Assembly: GCF_025447595.1 (NCBI RefSeq)
Contig: NZ_JAOEJU010000025.1
Location: 22,808-86,807, forward strand
DNA length: 64,000 nt
Direction: 5' to 3'
DNA from: Pseudomonas koreensis
GTDB lineage: Bacteria; Pseudomonadota; Gammaproteobacteria; Pseudomonadales; Pseudomonadaceae
Below are positions 1-8,767 of the stretch, piece by piece. Every line of letters starts with the position of its first letter. Position 1 is the stretch's first letter. A model generated the notes under the pieces. That model made no database searches. It saw only the letters and a program-made list of their open reading frames with translations, and was not told the DNA's origin. Both the position numbers and the translations under genes were made by a program.

Positions 1-661
1 CAGTAGCACCACCAGCGGCGGCATTGCTTCGGCCACCAACAGCGCGACCGGCGGCCAGGCGCTGGGCAAGGATGCGTTCCTGCAACTGCTGGTAACCCAG
101 CTGAAGAACCAGAACCCGCTCGATCCGCAAGACAACAGCGCATTTGTTGCCCAGTTGGCGCAGTTCAGCAGCCTTGAGGGTATTACCACCCTCAACAGCA
201 CCGTCAGCTCGCTGGCCGGCAACTACAACTCCTCGCAAGCCCTGCAGGCTTCGTCGCTGGTTGGCCGCAACGTGATCGTGCAGACCAACACTGCGCAGCT
301 CGATGATCCGAGCAAAGGCCTGACCGGTACGGCGACTGTTCCGTCGTCCATTGCCGGCGGCACGGTGACCATTACCGACAGCAGCGGCAAAACCGTACGC
401 ACCATCGATCTGGGCAGTCGCGCTGCCGGCCCTGCCAGCTTTACCTGGGACGGCAAGGATTCGTCCGGCACCGTGGTGCCGGTGGGTACTTACACCTTCA
501 AGGCCAACGCGTCGATCAACGGCACCGCGACGGATCTGGCGACTTACCTGCCGGCCACCGTCAACAGCGTGACGATCAGCCAGACCGGCGGCGAGCTGAT
601 GCTCAACCTGTCCGGCAAGGGCACCGTTGCCCTGTCCAAAGTACAAACCATTGGTATATAG
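1..661 (+). CDS. flgD: FlgD, flagellar hook assembly scaffold (5' end outside window)
   Basis: FlgD caps the growing hook and lets FlgE subunits add; it is not kept in the finished flagellum. The reading frame is already open at base 2, so the N-terminus lies outside the window. The conserved FlgD segment LGKDAFLQLLVTQLKNQNP followed by DPQDNSAFVAQLAQFSSLEG is visible at about 66-182, and the rest is the beta-rich C-terminal hook-cap region (SSGKTVRTIDLG, TFTWDG-like FTWDGKDSSGT). The stop at 659-661 is 30 bases before flgE, the usual flgBCDE order, so the two are probably one transcript. Certain as to family; only the start is missing. Confidence 0.95.
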   Translation, partial: SSTTSGGIASATNSATGGQALGKDAFLQLLVTQLKNQNPLDPQDNSAFVAQLAQFSSLEGITTLNSTVSSLAGNYNSSQALQASSLVGRNVIVQTNTAQLDDPSKGLTGTATVPSSIAGGTVTITDSSGKTVRTIDLGSRAAGPASFTWDGKDSSGTVVPVGTYTFKANASINGTATDLATYLPATVNSVTISQTGGELMLNLSGKGTVALSKVQTIGI

Positions 662-691
662 AGCCGACTAACCGGCACAAAGGAGTGGAAT

Positions 692-2017
692 ATGTCTTTC
701 AATATCGGCCTTAGCGGTCTCTATGCAGCCAACAAACAACTGGACGTGACCGGCAACAACATCGCCAACGTCGCAACCGCCGGTTTCAAATCGTCCCGTG
801 CAGAATTCGAAGACGTGTACTCGTCGACCCGTCTGGGCAGCGGCAGCAAGGTCATCGGTAACGGTGTGCGCCTGGCCAACGTTTCCCAGCAGTTCACCCA
901 GGGTGACATCAACAACACCGGTAACGTGCTGGACATGGGCATCAACGGTTCCGGCTTCTTCACCATGAGCAACAACGGCTCGATCTCCTACACCCGTGCC
1001 GGTACGTTCAAGGTCGACAACAACGGCTACATCACCAACACCGACTACACCTCGCGTCTGCAAGGTTACGGTGTGGACTCCAACGGCAAGATCATCAACG
1101 GCGTACTGACCGACCTGAAGATCGATACCTCGAACCTGGCGCCGAAGTCCACTTCGTCCGTGACGTCGACAATCAACCTGAACTCGTCGGAAAAGCCGAT
1201 CGACCAGACCGCTTTCCCGTTCGATCCGGCCAAGCTCGAGTCGTACACCAAGTCGTTCAGCACGCCGATCTATGACACCCAGGGCAACTCCCACGTCATG
1301 GATCAGTACATGGTGAAAACCTCTGACAACACCTGGAAGGTTTACACCCTGGTGGACGGGCGCAACCCGGACGCAACCGGCAGCAACCCGGTCACTACGC
1401 CTCCAGTCGCGTCGACCCTGACCTTCGACAGTTCGGGCAAGTTGCTGCAGGTCAGCACGCCAAACCCGGCGGACCCGACCAACCCGATCATCAGCAGCGA
1501 CTTGAAGCTCGCCAACTGGGTGCCGGGCACCGTGACCAACGGCGTCTTCACGCCTAACGGCGCAGCAGCCAACCCGGCGGGTGTGACCATTTCCCTGGCC
1601 AAGACCACTCAGTACAACGCTGACACCGCGCGTTCGATCCCGACTCAGGATGGTTATGCCACTGGCCAGATCACCAACCTGACTATCGACGGCACCGGTA
1701 CGCTGTTCGCCAACTTCAGCAACAACCAGAGCAAGGCCATCGGCCAGGTTGCACTGGCCAGCTTCACCAACGAACAAGGCCTGCAGGCGATCGGTGGCAC
1801 CAGCTGGAAAGAGACGTTCGCTTCGGGTGTTCCGGGCTACGATGCGCCGAAAACCGGTACGTTGGGTGAGGTGGTGTCCAACTCGCTGGAAGAGTCGAAC
1901 GTTAACCTGACCAATGAGCTGGTTGATCTGATCAAGGGTCAGAGCAACTATCAGGCGAACGCCAAGACCATTTCCACTCAGAGCACTATCATGCAGACCA
2001 TTATTCAGATGACCTGA
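692..2017 (+). CDS. flgE: FlgE, flagellar hook protein
   Basis: Structural subunit of the hook, the universal joint between rod and filament, exported by the flagellar type III apparatus. 441 residues. The N-terminus MSFNIGLSGLYAANKQLDV with GNNIANVATAGFKSS is the rod/hook-family signature, and the C-terminus (SNVNLTNELVDLIKGQSNYQANAKTI, split here as SNVNLTNEL and QSNYQANAK) is the matching coiled-coil end. The variable, asparagine- and threonine-rich middle is the surface-exposed domain. The start ATG has a good AAGGAG site at about 680-685. It follows flgD closely and is closed by a strong terminator at 2035-2062, so the flg transcript may end or be attenuated here even though other flg genes usually follow. 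Confidence 0.97.
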   Translation: MSFNIGLSGLYAANKQLDVTGNNIANVATAGFKSSRAEFEDVYSSTRLGSGSKVIGNGVRLANVSQQFTQGDINNTGNVLDMGINGSGFFTMSNNGSISYTRAGTFKVDNNGYITNTDYTSRLQGYGVDSNGKIINGVLTDLKIDTSNLAPKSTSSVTSTINLNSSEKPIDQTAFPFDPAKLESYTKSFSTPIYDTQGNSHVMDQYMVKTSDNTWKVYTLVDGRNPDATGSNPVTTPPVASTLTFDSSGKLLQVSTPNPADPTNPIISSDLKLANWVPGTVTNGVFTPNGAAANPAGVTISLAKTTQYNADTARSIPTQDGYATGQITNLTIDGTGTLFANFSNNQSKAIGQVALASFTNEQGLQAIGGTSWKETFASGVPGYDAPKTGTLGEVVSNSLEESNVNLTNELVDLIKGQSNYQANAKTISTQSTIMQTIIQMT

Positions 2018-2034
2018 TTTTTGGCTGTACAGGG

Positions 2035-2062
2035 AGCCCCTCTTTTTGAGGGGCTTTTTTTT
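2035..2062 (+). terminator. Rho-independent terminator after flgE
   Basis: Perfect 8-bp stem AGCCCCTC / GAGGGGCT with a five-T loop, followed by eight T residues. It sits 17 bases after the flgE stop. Confidence 0.9.
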
Positions 2063-2067
2063 GTTTG

Positions 2068-2428
2068 GCATGGCGTCCTGGTGGACGGCCATGCTGTGGG
2101 GGGATTGGGTGAATATCCGTTGCTTCGGGTGTGGCGGCTGGCGGTTTCGCCCTTACGGCGAGTCCCTTTTTCAAACGCCAAAAAAGGAACCAAAAGGCTT
2201 GGCCCCTGCGTTCGGCACCTCGCTTTGGCTCGGTGTTCCTTCGTTCCGGGATTTATCCGGGGGCATCGCCTACGGTTTGCTTCGCTGCACCTCCTCTCGA
2301 TGCATGCGGCTTCGCCGCACGGTCGCTGCGCTCCCACCCCCGGATAAATCCCTCCACTCAGCCTGCCGATGGGGCCGGCACGTCAAAAGCGGTACTCGAG
2401 CTAACGCTCATTGTGTTGAGTGGTGGGA
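2068..2428 (+). repeat. ~360-bp structured intergenic repeat, copy 1
   Basis: First of three copies in this window (others at 52290-52646 and 62267-62625), all in the same orientation and each just after the 3' end of a plus-strand gene. Visible inverted pairs: 2068-2078 with 2083-2094, 2147-2151 with 2157-2161, 2165-2171 with 2181-2187, 2216-2219 with 2232-2235, 2249-2263 with 2337-2351 (15 bp, perfect), 2305-2310 with 2314-2319, and 2354-2360 with 2417-2423. Several of these pairs change in a compensatory way between copies. Open frames on both strands run across it, but they lack ribosome sites and drift in frame between copies, so I do not call them genes. Confidence 0.85.
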
Positions 2429-2540
2429 AGCCAAAGCAGGAGCAGGAGCAGAGAAAGCAGGGGTGAGTTGTATGCGTTTCAAAACCCAAGTTCACCTCGG
2501 TATTTCATGTCGGCGTACCTCTCCCAAACACCTCGGTCGG

Positions 2541-2590
2541 TTCCCTCTCCCTCCGGGCGGTCCGACGTTTCGGGAGGGCTAGGGTGAGGG
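2541..2590. repeat. Short pyrimidine/purine-rich imperfect inverted repeat
   Basis: Between the 360-bp repeat and the nrdA terminator, 2541-2590 carries CCCTCTCCCTCC and, 20-odd bases later, GGGAGGGCTAGGGTGAGGG, which can pair imperfectly. I recall similar sequence scattered between genes of fluorescent pseudomonads. I see no gene in 2429-2611. Confidence 0.4.
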
Positions 2591-2611
2591 CGGCTTTTGC
2601 TTTTATCGCGG

Positions 2612-2654
2612 ACAAAAGAAAACCCCCGACAAACCAGAAGTCTGTCGGGGGTTT
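2612..2654 (-). terminator. Rho-independent terminator of nrdA
   Basis: Perfect 12-bp stem AAACCCCCGACA / TGTCGGGGGTTT at 2620-2631 and 2643-2654. Read on the minus strand the stem is followed by a T-rich tract (TTTTCTTTTG), placing it about 40 bases after the nrdA stop. Confidence 0.85.
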
Positions 2655-2692
2655 CTCGTTCAGGCGTCTTGCGACGCCTGACTCGGCTCAGC

Positions 2693-5587
2693 TTATTGGC
2701 AAGCTTCGCAATCCGGCTCGTCGATGGCGCAAGCCTTTGGCACTGGAGCCGGGCCGGCAGGGGCTGCCAGGGCCGAGTCGTCGCCGTGGTTGCCACCGGC
2801 GGAAACAGCGTTGAGCTTGCCGGTGTTGATGGTCGACTTCTCGGTGCTGGTCGCGGCCAGGGCACGGAGGTAGTAGGTGGTTTTCAGGCCACGGTACCAG
2901 GCCATGCGGTAGGTCACGTCCAGTTTCTTGCCCGATGCGCCGGCGATGTACAGGTTCAGCGACTGGGCCTGGTCGATCCACTTCTGACGACGGCTGGCGG
3001 CGTCAACGATCCACTTGGTGTCCACTTCGAACGCGGTCGCGTAGAGCTCTTTGAGTTCTTGCGGGATGCGCTCGATCTGCTGAACCGAACCGTCGTAGTA
3101 CTTCAGGTCGTTGATCATGACCGAGTCCCATAGACCGCGAGCCTTCAGGTCGCGAACCAGGTACGGGTTGATCACGGTGAATTCGCCCGACAGGTTCGAT
3201 TTCACGTACAGGTTCTGGTAGGTCGGTTCGATCGACTGCGATACGCCGGTGATGTTGGCGATGGTCGCGGTCGGTGCGATGGCCATGATGTTCGAGTTAC
3301 GGATGCCTTTCTGTACACGGGCGCGAACCGGTGCCCAGTCCAGGGACTCGGTCAGGTCGACGTCGATGTACTTCTGGCCACGTGCTTCGATCAGGATCTG
3401 TTGCGAATCCAGCGGCAGTACGCCTTTGGACCACAGCGAACCCTGGAACGTCTCGTACGAGCCGCGCTCGTCGGCCAGGTCGCAGGAAGCCTGGATCGCG
3501 TAGTAGCTGACCGCTTCCATCGACTTGTCGGCGAACTCGACGGCAGCGTCGGAACCGTAAGGGATGTGCTGCAGGTACAGCGCGTCCTGGAAGCCCATGA
3601 TGCCCAGACCGACCGGACGGTGGCGGAAGTTGGAGTTCTTCGCCTGCGGTACCGAGTAGTAGTTGATGTCGATCACGTTGTCGAGCATGCGCACGGCGAC
3701 GTCGATGGTGCGCTTGAGCTTGGCGGTGTCCAGCTTGCCGTCGACGATGTGGTTCGGCAGGTTGATCGAGCCCAGGTTGCAGACCGCGATCTCGTCCTTG
3801 TTGGTGTTCAGGGTGATCTCGGTGCACAGGTTCGAGCTGTGGACCACGCCGACGTGCTGCTGAGGGCTGCGCAGGTTGCACGGGTCCTTGAAAGTCAGCC
3901 ATGGGTGGCCGGTTTCGAACAGCATCGACAGCATCTTGCGCCACAGGTCTTTGGCCTGGATGGTCTTGAACAGTTTGACCTTGCCCGGGTACTCGGTCAG
4001 GGCTTCGTAGTACTCGTAGCGCTCTTCGAAGGCCTTGCCGGTCAGGTCGTGCAGGTCCGGTACTTCGGACGGCGAGAACAGGGTCCACTTGCCGTCATCG
4101 AAGACGCGCTTCATGAACAGGTCAGGGATCCAGTTGGCGGTGTTCATGTCGTGGGTACGACGACGGTCATCACCGGTGTTCTTGCGGAGTTCGATGAACT
4201 CCTCGATGTCCATGTGCCAGGTTTCCAGGTAGGCACACACAGCGCCTTTGCGCTTGCCACCCTGGTTAACGGCGACGGCGGTGTCGTTCACGACTTTCAG
4301 GAACGGAACCACGCCTTGCGACTTGCCGTTGGTGCCCTTGATGTACGAACCCAGTGCACGCACCGGCGTCCAGTCGTTGCCCAGGCCACCGGCGAATTTC
4401 GACAACATGGCGTTGTCGTGGATCGCGTGGTAGATGCCCGACAGGTCATCCGGAACGGTGGTCAGGTAGCAGCTCGACAGCTGTGGACGCAGGGTACCGG
4501 CGTTGAACAGGGTCGGGGTCGAAGCCATGTAGTCGAACGAGGACAGCAGGTTGTAGAACTCGATCGCACGGTCTTCTTTCTGCTTCTCTTCGATCGCCAG
4601 GCCCATGGCCACGCGCATGAAGAAGATCTGCGGCAGTTCGAAACGCACGCCATCCTTGTGGATGAAGTAACGGTCGTACAGGGTCTGCAGGCCCAGGTAG
4701 GTGAATTGCTGGTCGCGCTCGTGGTTGATCGCCTTGCCCAGTTTTTCCAGGTCGAAGTCGGCCAGCACAGGGTTCAGCAGTTCGAACTCGATACCTTTGG
4801 CGACATAGGCTGGCAGGGCCTTGGCGTACAGGTCGGCCATCTCGTGGTGAGTGGCGCTTTCGGCGACGTTCAGGAAGCCCAGGCCTTCGGCACGCAGAGT
4901 GTCCATCAGCAGGCGGGCAGTCACGAACGAGTAGTTCGGCTCGCGCTCGACCAGGGTACGCGCGGTCATCACCAGCGCGGTGTTGACGTCGTTCAGGGCT
5001 ACGCCGTCGTACAGGTTCTTCAGGGTTTCGCGCTGGATCAGGTCGCCGTCGACTTCAGCCAGACCTTCGCAGGCTTCGGTGACTATGGTGTTCAGGCGGC
5101 CCATGTCCAGCGGCGCGAGGCTGCCGTCGGCGCGGGTGATGCGGATCGACGGGTGCGCCTGGACCGGAGTCTCGGCGGTGGTGCGGGTGGCGCGCTCTTT
5201 CGAACGGGCGTCGCGGTAGATCACGTAGTCGCGAGCCACTTTCTGCTCGCCGGCACGCATCAGGGCCAGTTCGACCTGATCCTGGATTTCTTCGATGTGG
5301 ATGGTGCCGCCCGACGGCATGCGACGCTTGAAGGTCGCGGTGACCTGTTCGGTCAGGCGGGCAACGGTGTCGTGGATTCGCGACGAAGCGGCAGCGGTGC
5401 CGCCCTCAACTGCGAGAAACGCTTTGGTGATAGCGACGGTGATCTTGTCATCGGTGTAAGGAACGACAGTGCCATTACGCTTGATCACGCGCAGTTGGCC
5501 AGGCGCGGTGGCGGCCAGATCCGAATTCGAATCGGCGGCCTGCGGCAAGGTGCCCTGCGGGTTCTCGCGAGTTGTGTCGGTTTGCAT
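2693..5587 (-). CDS. nrdA: Class Ia ribonucleoside-diphosphate reductase, alpha subunit
   Basis: Large subunit of aerobic ribonucleotide reductase; it reduces NDPs to dNDPs with NrdB's tyrosyl radical. 964 residues, long because two ATP-cone-like segments precede the barrel: RVIKRNGTVVPYTDDKI (about 30-130) and IRITRADGSLAPLDM (about 145-230). Catalytic landmarks are present: SSCYL after NAGTLRPQL, NLCTEITLN (Asn-x-Cys-x-Glu), CNLGSINL, and a C-terminal CEAC redox pair at the very end. I chose the ATG at 5587 because GTGGAGA lies just upstream; a GTG at 5599 in the same frame would add four residues but overlaps that site. nrdB is not next to it within the window. A NrdR-like box lies in the leader at 5948-5963. 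Confidence 0.96.
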   Translation of the reverse strand: MQTDTTRENPQGTLPQAADSNSDLAATAPGQLRVIKRNGTVVPYTDDKITVAITKAFLAVEGGTAAASSRIHDTVARLTEQVTATFKRRMPSGGTIHIEEIQDQVELALMRAGEQKVARDYVIYRDARSKERATRTTAETPVQAHPSIRITRADGSLAPLDMGRLNTIVTEACEGLAEVDGDLIQRETLKNLYDGVALNDVNTALVMTARTLVEREPNYSFVTARLLMDTLRAEGLGFLNVAESATHHEMADLYAKALPAYVAKGIEFELLNPVLADFDLEKLGKAINHERDQQFTYLGLQTLYDRYFIHKDGVRFELPQIFFMRVAMGLAIEEKQKEDRAIEFYNLLSSFDYMASTPTLFNAGTLRPQLSSCYLTTVPDDLSGIYHAIHDNAMLSKFAGGLGNDWTPVRALGSYIKGTNGKSQGVVPFLKVVNDTAVAVNQGGKRKGAVCAYLETWHMDIEEFIELRKNTGDDRRRTHDMNTANWIPDLFMKRVFDDGKWTLFSPSEVPDLHDLTGKAFEERYEYYEALTEYPGKVKLFKTIQAKDLWRKMLSMLFETGHPWLTFKDPCNLRSPQQHVGVVHSSNLCTEITLNTNKDEIAVCNLGSINLPNHIVDGKLDTAKLKRTIDVAVRMLDNVIDINYYSVPQAKNSNFRHRPVGLGIMGFQDALYLQHIPYGSDAAVEFADKSMEAVSYYAIQASCDLADERGSYETFQGSLWSKGVLPLDSQQILIEARGQKYIDVDLTESLDWAPVRARVQKGIRNSNIMAIAPTATIANITGVSQSIEPTYQNLYVKSNLSGEFTVINPYLVRDLKARGLWDSVMINDLKYYDGSVQQIERIPQELKELYATAFEVDTKWIVDAASRRQKWIDQAQSLNLYIAGASGKKLDVTYRMAWYRGLKTTYYLRALAATSTEKSTINTGKLNAVSAGGNHGDDSALAAPAGPAPVPKACAIDEPDCEACQ

Positions 5588-6322
5588 GGGTGTCTCCACG
5601 TTCTCTATGTTTGTTTGGGCACCATCACGGTGCCCACCGTTCCGTCCTGAAGCACTACAACCGGCAGTTGCCGGGTAACGACTTCGGGACAGTTCAGGAA
5701 GGGGGCCTTGTGGGCGCCGCTTCCATGCCGAAGTCTTCGGTTCGCGCGATACGCGTGAAACCGCATTCCGTTAGGGAGGCAGTTTCGGACTGCAACACCC
5801 GTACCGTTATCGCCGTGATCGGCTGGAAAACGGCAGCCATCCGCAGGAGCGGTTTGGTCTACTGAAAATCTGTTTGGTTCCACCCGACAATGGCAATAAA
5901 AAGGCTTGAATTCACTGCCGGGTTTGTGATTGGTTTTTTAACGCCAACCCCTACATGTAGGGTTTTTTTGAGCGCGGGCTACAAGATAATGCGTTTTGGG
6001 GGGCGATTGCAACGGACAGCCTGTGGATAACCCTGTGCGTAAATTGTGTGCGAAACAGGGAACTCCCGTGTAGGCCGCGAACCTGCTGAGCTAGACCGTT
6101 TATCACTGTTTTTTCTTCGGGAAAAACGCTTCAGCGGATTTTTAAGGGCGCGAACCCTATCACAGAATCCGAGCTTCTCCGAACGCATTTCCCGACTTGT
6201 TTTCTCGCTGTACGCCGTTTATACAATCGGCCCATGCACACGCATTCTTATCCTCCTTAAAGATGACAAAAAGACGGGAGGATCCTTCCTTTATAAGAAA
6301 AATCGGCAAGCAGAGGTCACCC
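5588..6322. other. Long nrdA leader and divergent promoter region
   Basis: 735 bases without a convincing gene, between nrdA (minus) and a response regulator (plus). Just upstream of the nrdA start is a perfect 7-bp hairpin, GGGCACC / GGTGCCC at 5617-5635. A 92-codon minus-strand frame (5605-5883) has no ribosome site and no family I know. AT-rich stretches at 5880-5970 are the likely nrdA promoter zone; the 3' part holds the promoter of the response regulator. Confidence 0.5.
5948..5963. promoter_or_regulatory. Candidate NrdR box
   Basis: The 10-bp palindrome CTACATGTAG (5951-5960) with flanks CCC and GGT fits the core of the known NrdR box (C-W-A-T-A-T-A-T-W-G) at eight of ten core positions. 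NrdR represses class I, II and III reductase genes. NrdR normally needs two boxes; only a poor second match (CTACAAGATA, 5979-5988) is nearby, so this is tentative. Confidence 0.45.
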
Positions 6323-7045
6323 GTGGAGCAAGAAGCCTGGCAGGTATTGATAGTCGAGGACGACCAGCGTCTGGCTGAACTGACCCGCGAATACCTGCAA
6401 GCCAACGGATTGCGCGTGGAGATCGAAGGCGACGGTGCGCTGGCGGCGGCGCGGATCATCAAGGAACAGCCGGACCTGGTGATCCTCGACCTGATGCTTC
6501 CCGGCGAAGACGGCCTGAGCATTTGCCGCAAAGTACGCGACAAGTACGACGGGCCGATCCTGATGCTCACCGCCCGTACCGATGACGCTGACCAGATACT
6601 CGGTCTCGATATCGGTGCTGATGACTACGTGTGCAAACCGGTGCGCCCACGGCTGTTGCTGGCGCGCATCCAGGCGTTGCTGCGACGCAGTGACACACCC
6701 GAGCCCGCTTCGGGCAACCCGCGCCGCCTGCAGTTCGGCCCTTTGGTGGTCGATAACGCGTTGCGCGAAGCCTGGCTCAGTGAAAGCGGTATCGAGCTGA
6801 CCAGCGCCGAATTCGACCTGCTCTGGCTGCTGGTGTCCAACGCCGGGCGCATCCTGTCCCGGGAAGAAATCTTCACCGCACTGCGCGGCATCGGCTACGA
6901 CGGCCAGGACCGTTCGATCGATGTGCGCATCTCGCGCATCCGTCCGAAGATCGGCGACGACCCCGACCACCCGCGCCTGATCAAGACCATCCGCAGCAAA
7001 GGCTACCTGTTCGTGCCGGAAGCCTGCGCAGACTTGCCGCTGTGA
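6323..7045 (+). CDS. OmpR/PhoB-family response regulator (RstA-like)
   Basis: DNA-binding response regulator of about 240 residues: receiver domain (VLIVEDDQ acidic pocket near 8-15, phospho-Asp in LVILDLMLP at about 56, TAR at about 83, KPVRP with the conserved Lys near 105), then a winged helix (SAEFDLLWLL, DRSIDVRISRIRPKIG, KTIRSKGYLF). I chose the GTG at 6323, which has AGAGGT six bases upstream; longer in-frame ATGs (6197, 6264) give an N-terminal tail not typical of the family. It overlaps the kinase gene by four bases (GTGA). PAO1 has the same order next to nrdA (PA1157/PA1158, from memory). Inputs and targets are unknown to me. Confidence 0.9.
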   Translation: MEQEAWQVLIVEDDQRLAELTREYLQANGLRVEIEGDGALAAARIIKEQPDLVILDLMLPGEDGLSICRKVRDKYDGPILMLTARTDDADQILGLDIGADDYVCKPVRPRLLLARIQALLRRSDTPEPASGNPRRLQFGPLVVDNALREAWLSESGIELTSAEFDLLWLLVSNAGRILSREEIFTALRGIGYDGQDRSIDVRISRIRPKIGDDPDHPRLIKTIRSKGYLFVPEACADLPL

Positions 7046-8652
7046 ATTCGATCTTCCTGCGCATTTATGGCGGCATGTGCGCGGCGCTGATTCTGGTGGC
7101 GGTGCTCGGTGTGCTGGCGCTGCATCTGCTCAATCAGGTGCGCAGCGAGCAATACCGCGAGCGTCTGGCCCACGGCACGTTTTCGCTGATGGCCGACAAC
7201 CTGCAACCGATGAACGAAACCGAGCGCCATCGCGCCTTGCTGGTGTGGGAGCGCCTGTTGGGCATTCCGCTGGCGCTGAAGACCTTTGCCCAGACTGACC
7301 TCGACCTGACCCAGCGTACCCGGGTGCAACGCGGGCAAGCGCTGGTCGAACAGACCGGCCCGCACGCGGCCAAGGTCTATCGGCTGGTCAGCGACAAGGA
7401 TCAACTGGTGCTGGTGGGCGAGGTGCAGCAGATCAGCGAGCAACTGGCCCGGGCGACCATTTACCTGTTGGCCGATGAACTGGTGCGGGTGCCGGTGGGC
7501 GAGCAGCCCAAACGGCTAGCGCAATTGAAGCAGGACAAGGGGTTCGGTTTCGATTTGCGGCTGGTCACGGTCAGCGATGCCGACATGGACGAAGACCAGA
7601 GCCGTCGGGTGTCCGAGGGCGATACGGTGATGGCGCTGGGCAAGGGCGGTGATTCGATCCGGGTGTTCGCCGGCATGGTCGGCACGCCGTGGGTACTGGA
7701 AATCGGGCCGCTGTATCAGATGAACCCGTACCCGCCGGAATGGCTGGTGCTGATTGCGGCCCTCGGCCTGACCCTGATCGGCCTGATCGTCTATTTATTG
7801 GTGCGCCAGCTCGAACGGCGTTTGCGCGGGCTCGAAGCCGCTGCCACGCGCATCGCCAAAGGCAGCCTGGAAACCCGTGTGCCGGCCCGGGGTGCCGACT
7901 CGGTGGGCAAACTGGCGGCGGCGTTCAACGGCATGGCTGAGCACTTGCAGCAGTTGCTCGCCATTCAGCGTGAACTGGTGCGTGCGGTGTCCCACGAATT
8001 GCGCACACCGGTGGCGCGTCTGCGTTTCGGTCTGGAGATGATCGGCTCGGCCACCACCCCGCAGGCGCTGGAAAAGTACCGCGAGGGCATGGACCACGAC
8101 ATCGAGGACCTCGACAAACTGGTCGACGAAATGCTCACGTATGCCCGGCTGGAGCAGGGCTCCCCGGCGCTGACCTTCCAGCGCATCGACCTGGATGCGC
8201 TGGTCAATCAAGTGATCGAAGAACTGGCGCCGCTGCGCGCCGAAGTCACGGTACAGCGCGGCCTGTGTCTGTCGGCGGCGGATTGCGATGACGCCTGGGT
8301 CGAGGCCGAGCCGCGTTATCTGCATCGGGCCCTGCAGAATCTGGTGGGCAATGCCATGCGCCATGCGCGTTCTAAGGTCACGGTCAGTTATCAGGTGGGG
8401 CAAATGCGCTGTCGGGTGGACGTTGAGGACGATGGCCCCGGTGTGCCGGAAACCGCCTGGGAGAAAATCTTCACCCCGTTTTTGCGGCTGGATGACAGTC
8501 GCACCCGTGCATCGGGCGGACATGGTCTGGGGTTGTCGATCGTGCGCAGGATCATCCACTGGCACGACGGTCGGGCGCTTATCGGCAAGAGCAAGAGTCT
8601 GGGCGGGGCGTGTTTCAGCCTGAGCTGGCCGAGGAATCAGGAGCGGCGCTGA
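7042..8652 (+). CDS. Sensor histidine kinase (RstB-like)
   Basis: Inner-membrane kinase partner of the preceding regulator, 536 residues from a GTG that overlaps its stop. TM1 at about 7-28, periplasmic sensor domain of about 200 residues resembling RstB (EGDTVMALGKG, VLEIGPLYQM), TM2 at about 235-255, HAMP about 256-308, HisKA with phospho-His near 318 in VSHELRTPVARL, and a HATPase domain (NLVGNAMRHA, DDGPGVPE, GGHGLGLSI). A REP doublet follows the stop. The signal sensed cannot be read from the sequence. Confidence 0.92.
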   Translation: MNSIFLRIYGGMCAALILVAVLGVLALHLLNQVRSEQYRERLAHGTFSLMADNLQPMNETERHRALLVWERLLGIPLALKTFAQTDLDLTQRTRVQRGQALVEQTGPHAAKVYRLVSDKDQLVLVGEVQQISEQLARATIYLLADELVRVPVGEQPKRLAQLKQDKGFGFDLRLVTVSDADMDEDQSRRVSEGDTVMALGKGGDSIRVFAGMVGTPWVLEIGPLYQMNPYPPEWLVLIAALGLTLIGLIVYLLVRQLERRLRGLEAAATRIAKGSLETRVPARGADSVGKLAAAFNGMAEHLQQLLAIQRELVRAVSHELRTPVARLRFGLEMIGSATTPQALEKYREGMDHDIEDLDKLVDEMLTYARLEQGSPALTFQRIDLDALVNQVIEELAPLRAEVTVQRGLCLSAADCDDAWVEAEPRYLHRALQNLVGNAMRHARSKVTVSYQVGQMRCRVDVEDDGPGVPETAWEKIFTPFLRLDDSRTRASGGHGLGLSIVRRIIHWHDGRALIGKSKSLGGACFSLSWPRNQERR

Positions 8653-8678
8653 ATCTCGCATTGGTCAAGCTGACCCAT

Positions 8679-8740
8679 TCGCGAGCAAGCTCGCTCCTAC
8701 AGGTCAGCGCGCTTCAGGGTGGGAGCGAGCTTGCTCGCGA
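8679..8740. repeat. REP doublet
   Basis: Two inverted copies of the AGCGAGCTTGCTCGCGA element, 8679-8699 (minus) and 8719-8740 (plus), between convergent genes. Confidence 0.85.
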
Positions 8741-8767
8741 CACGGCCATTCCAAACAGTACAAACCT

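Noticed and set aside
2005..2582. Several open frames on both strands across the 360-bp repeat (also at 52267-52787 and 61947-62773)
   Set aside because: The frames exist because the repeat is GC-rich; they start in different flanks, lack ribosome sites, and the paired-base pattern explains the conservation better.
3401..5650. 749-codon open frame on the plus strand opposite nrdA
   Set aside because: Antisense shadow of a certain gene in GC-rich DNA; low-complexity V/Q/R/G composition and no ribosome site.
5605..5883. 92-codon frame in the nrdA leader
   Set aside because: No ribosome site and no recognisable family; the region behaves as a leader.
5979..5988. Second NrdR half-site (CTACAAGATA)
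   Set aside because: Too many mismatches and spacing (28 bp from the first) not a whole number of turns.
6197..6322. Longer N-terminus for the response regulator near nrdA
   Set aside because: The GTG at 6323 with its site gives the usual length; the extension has no conserved features.
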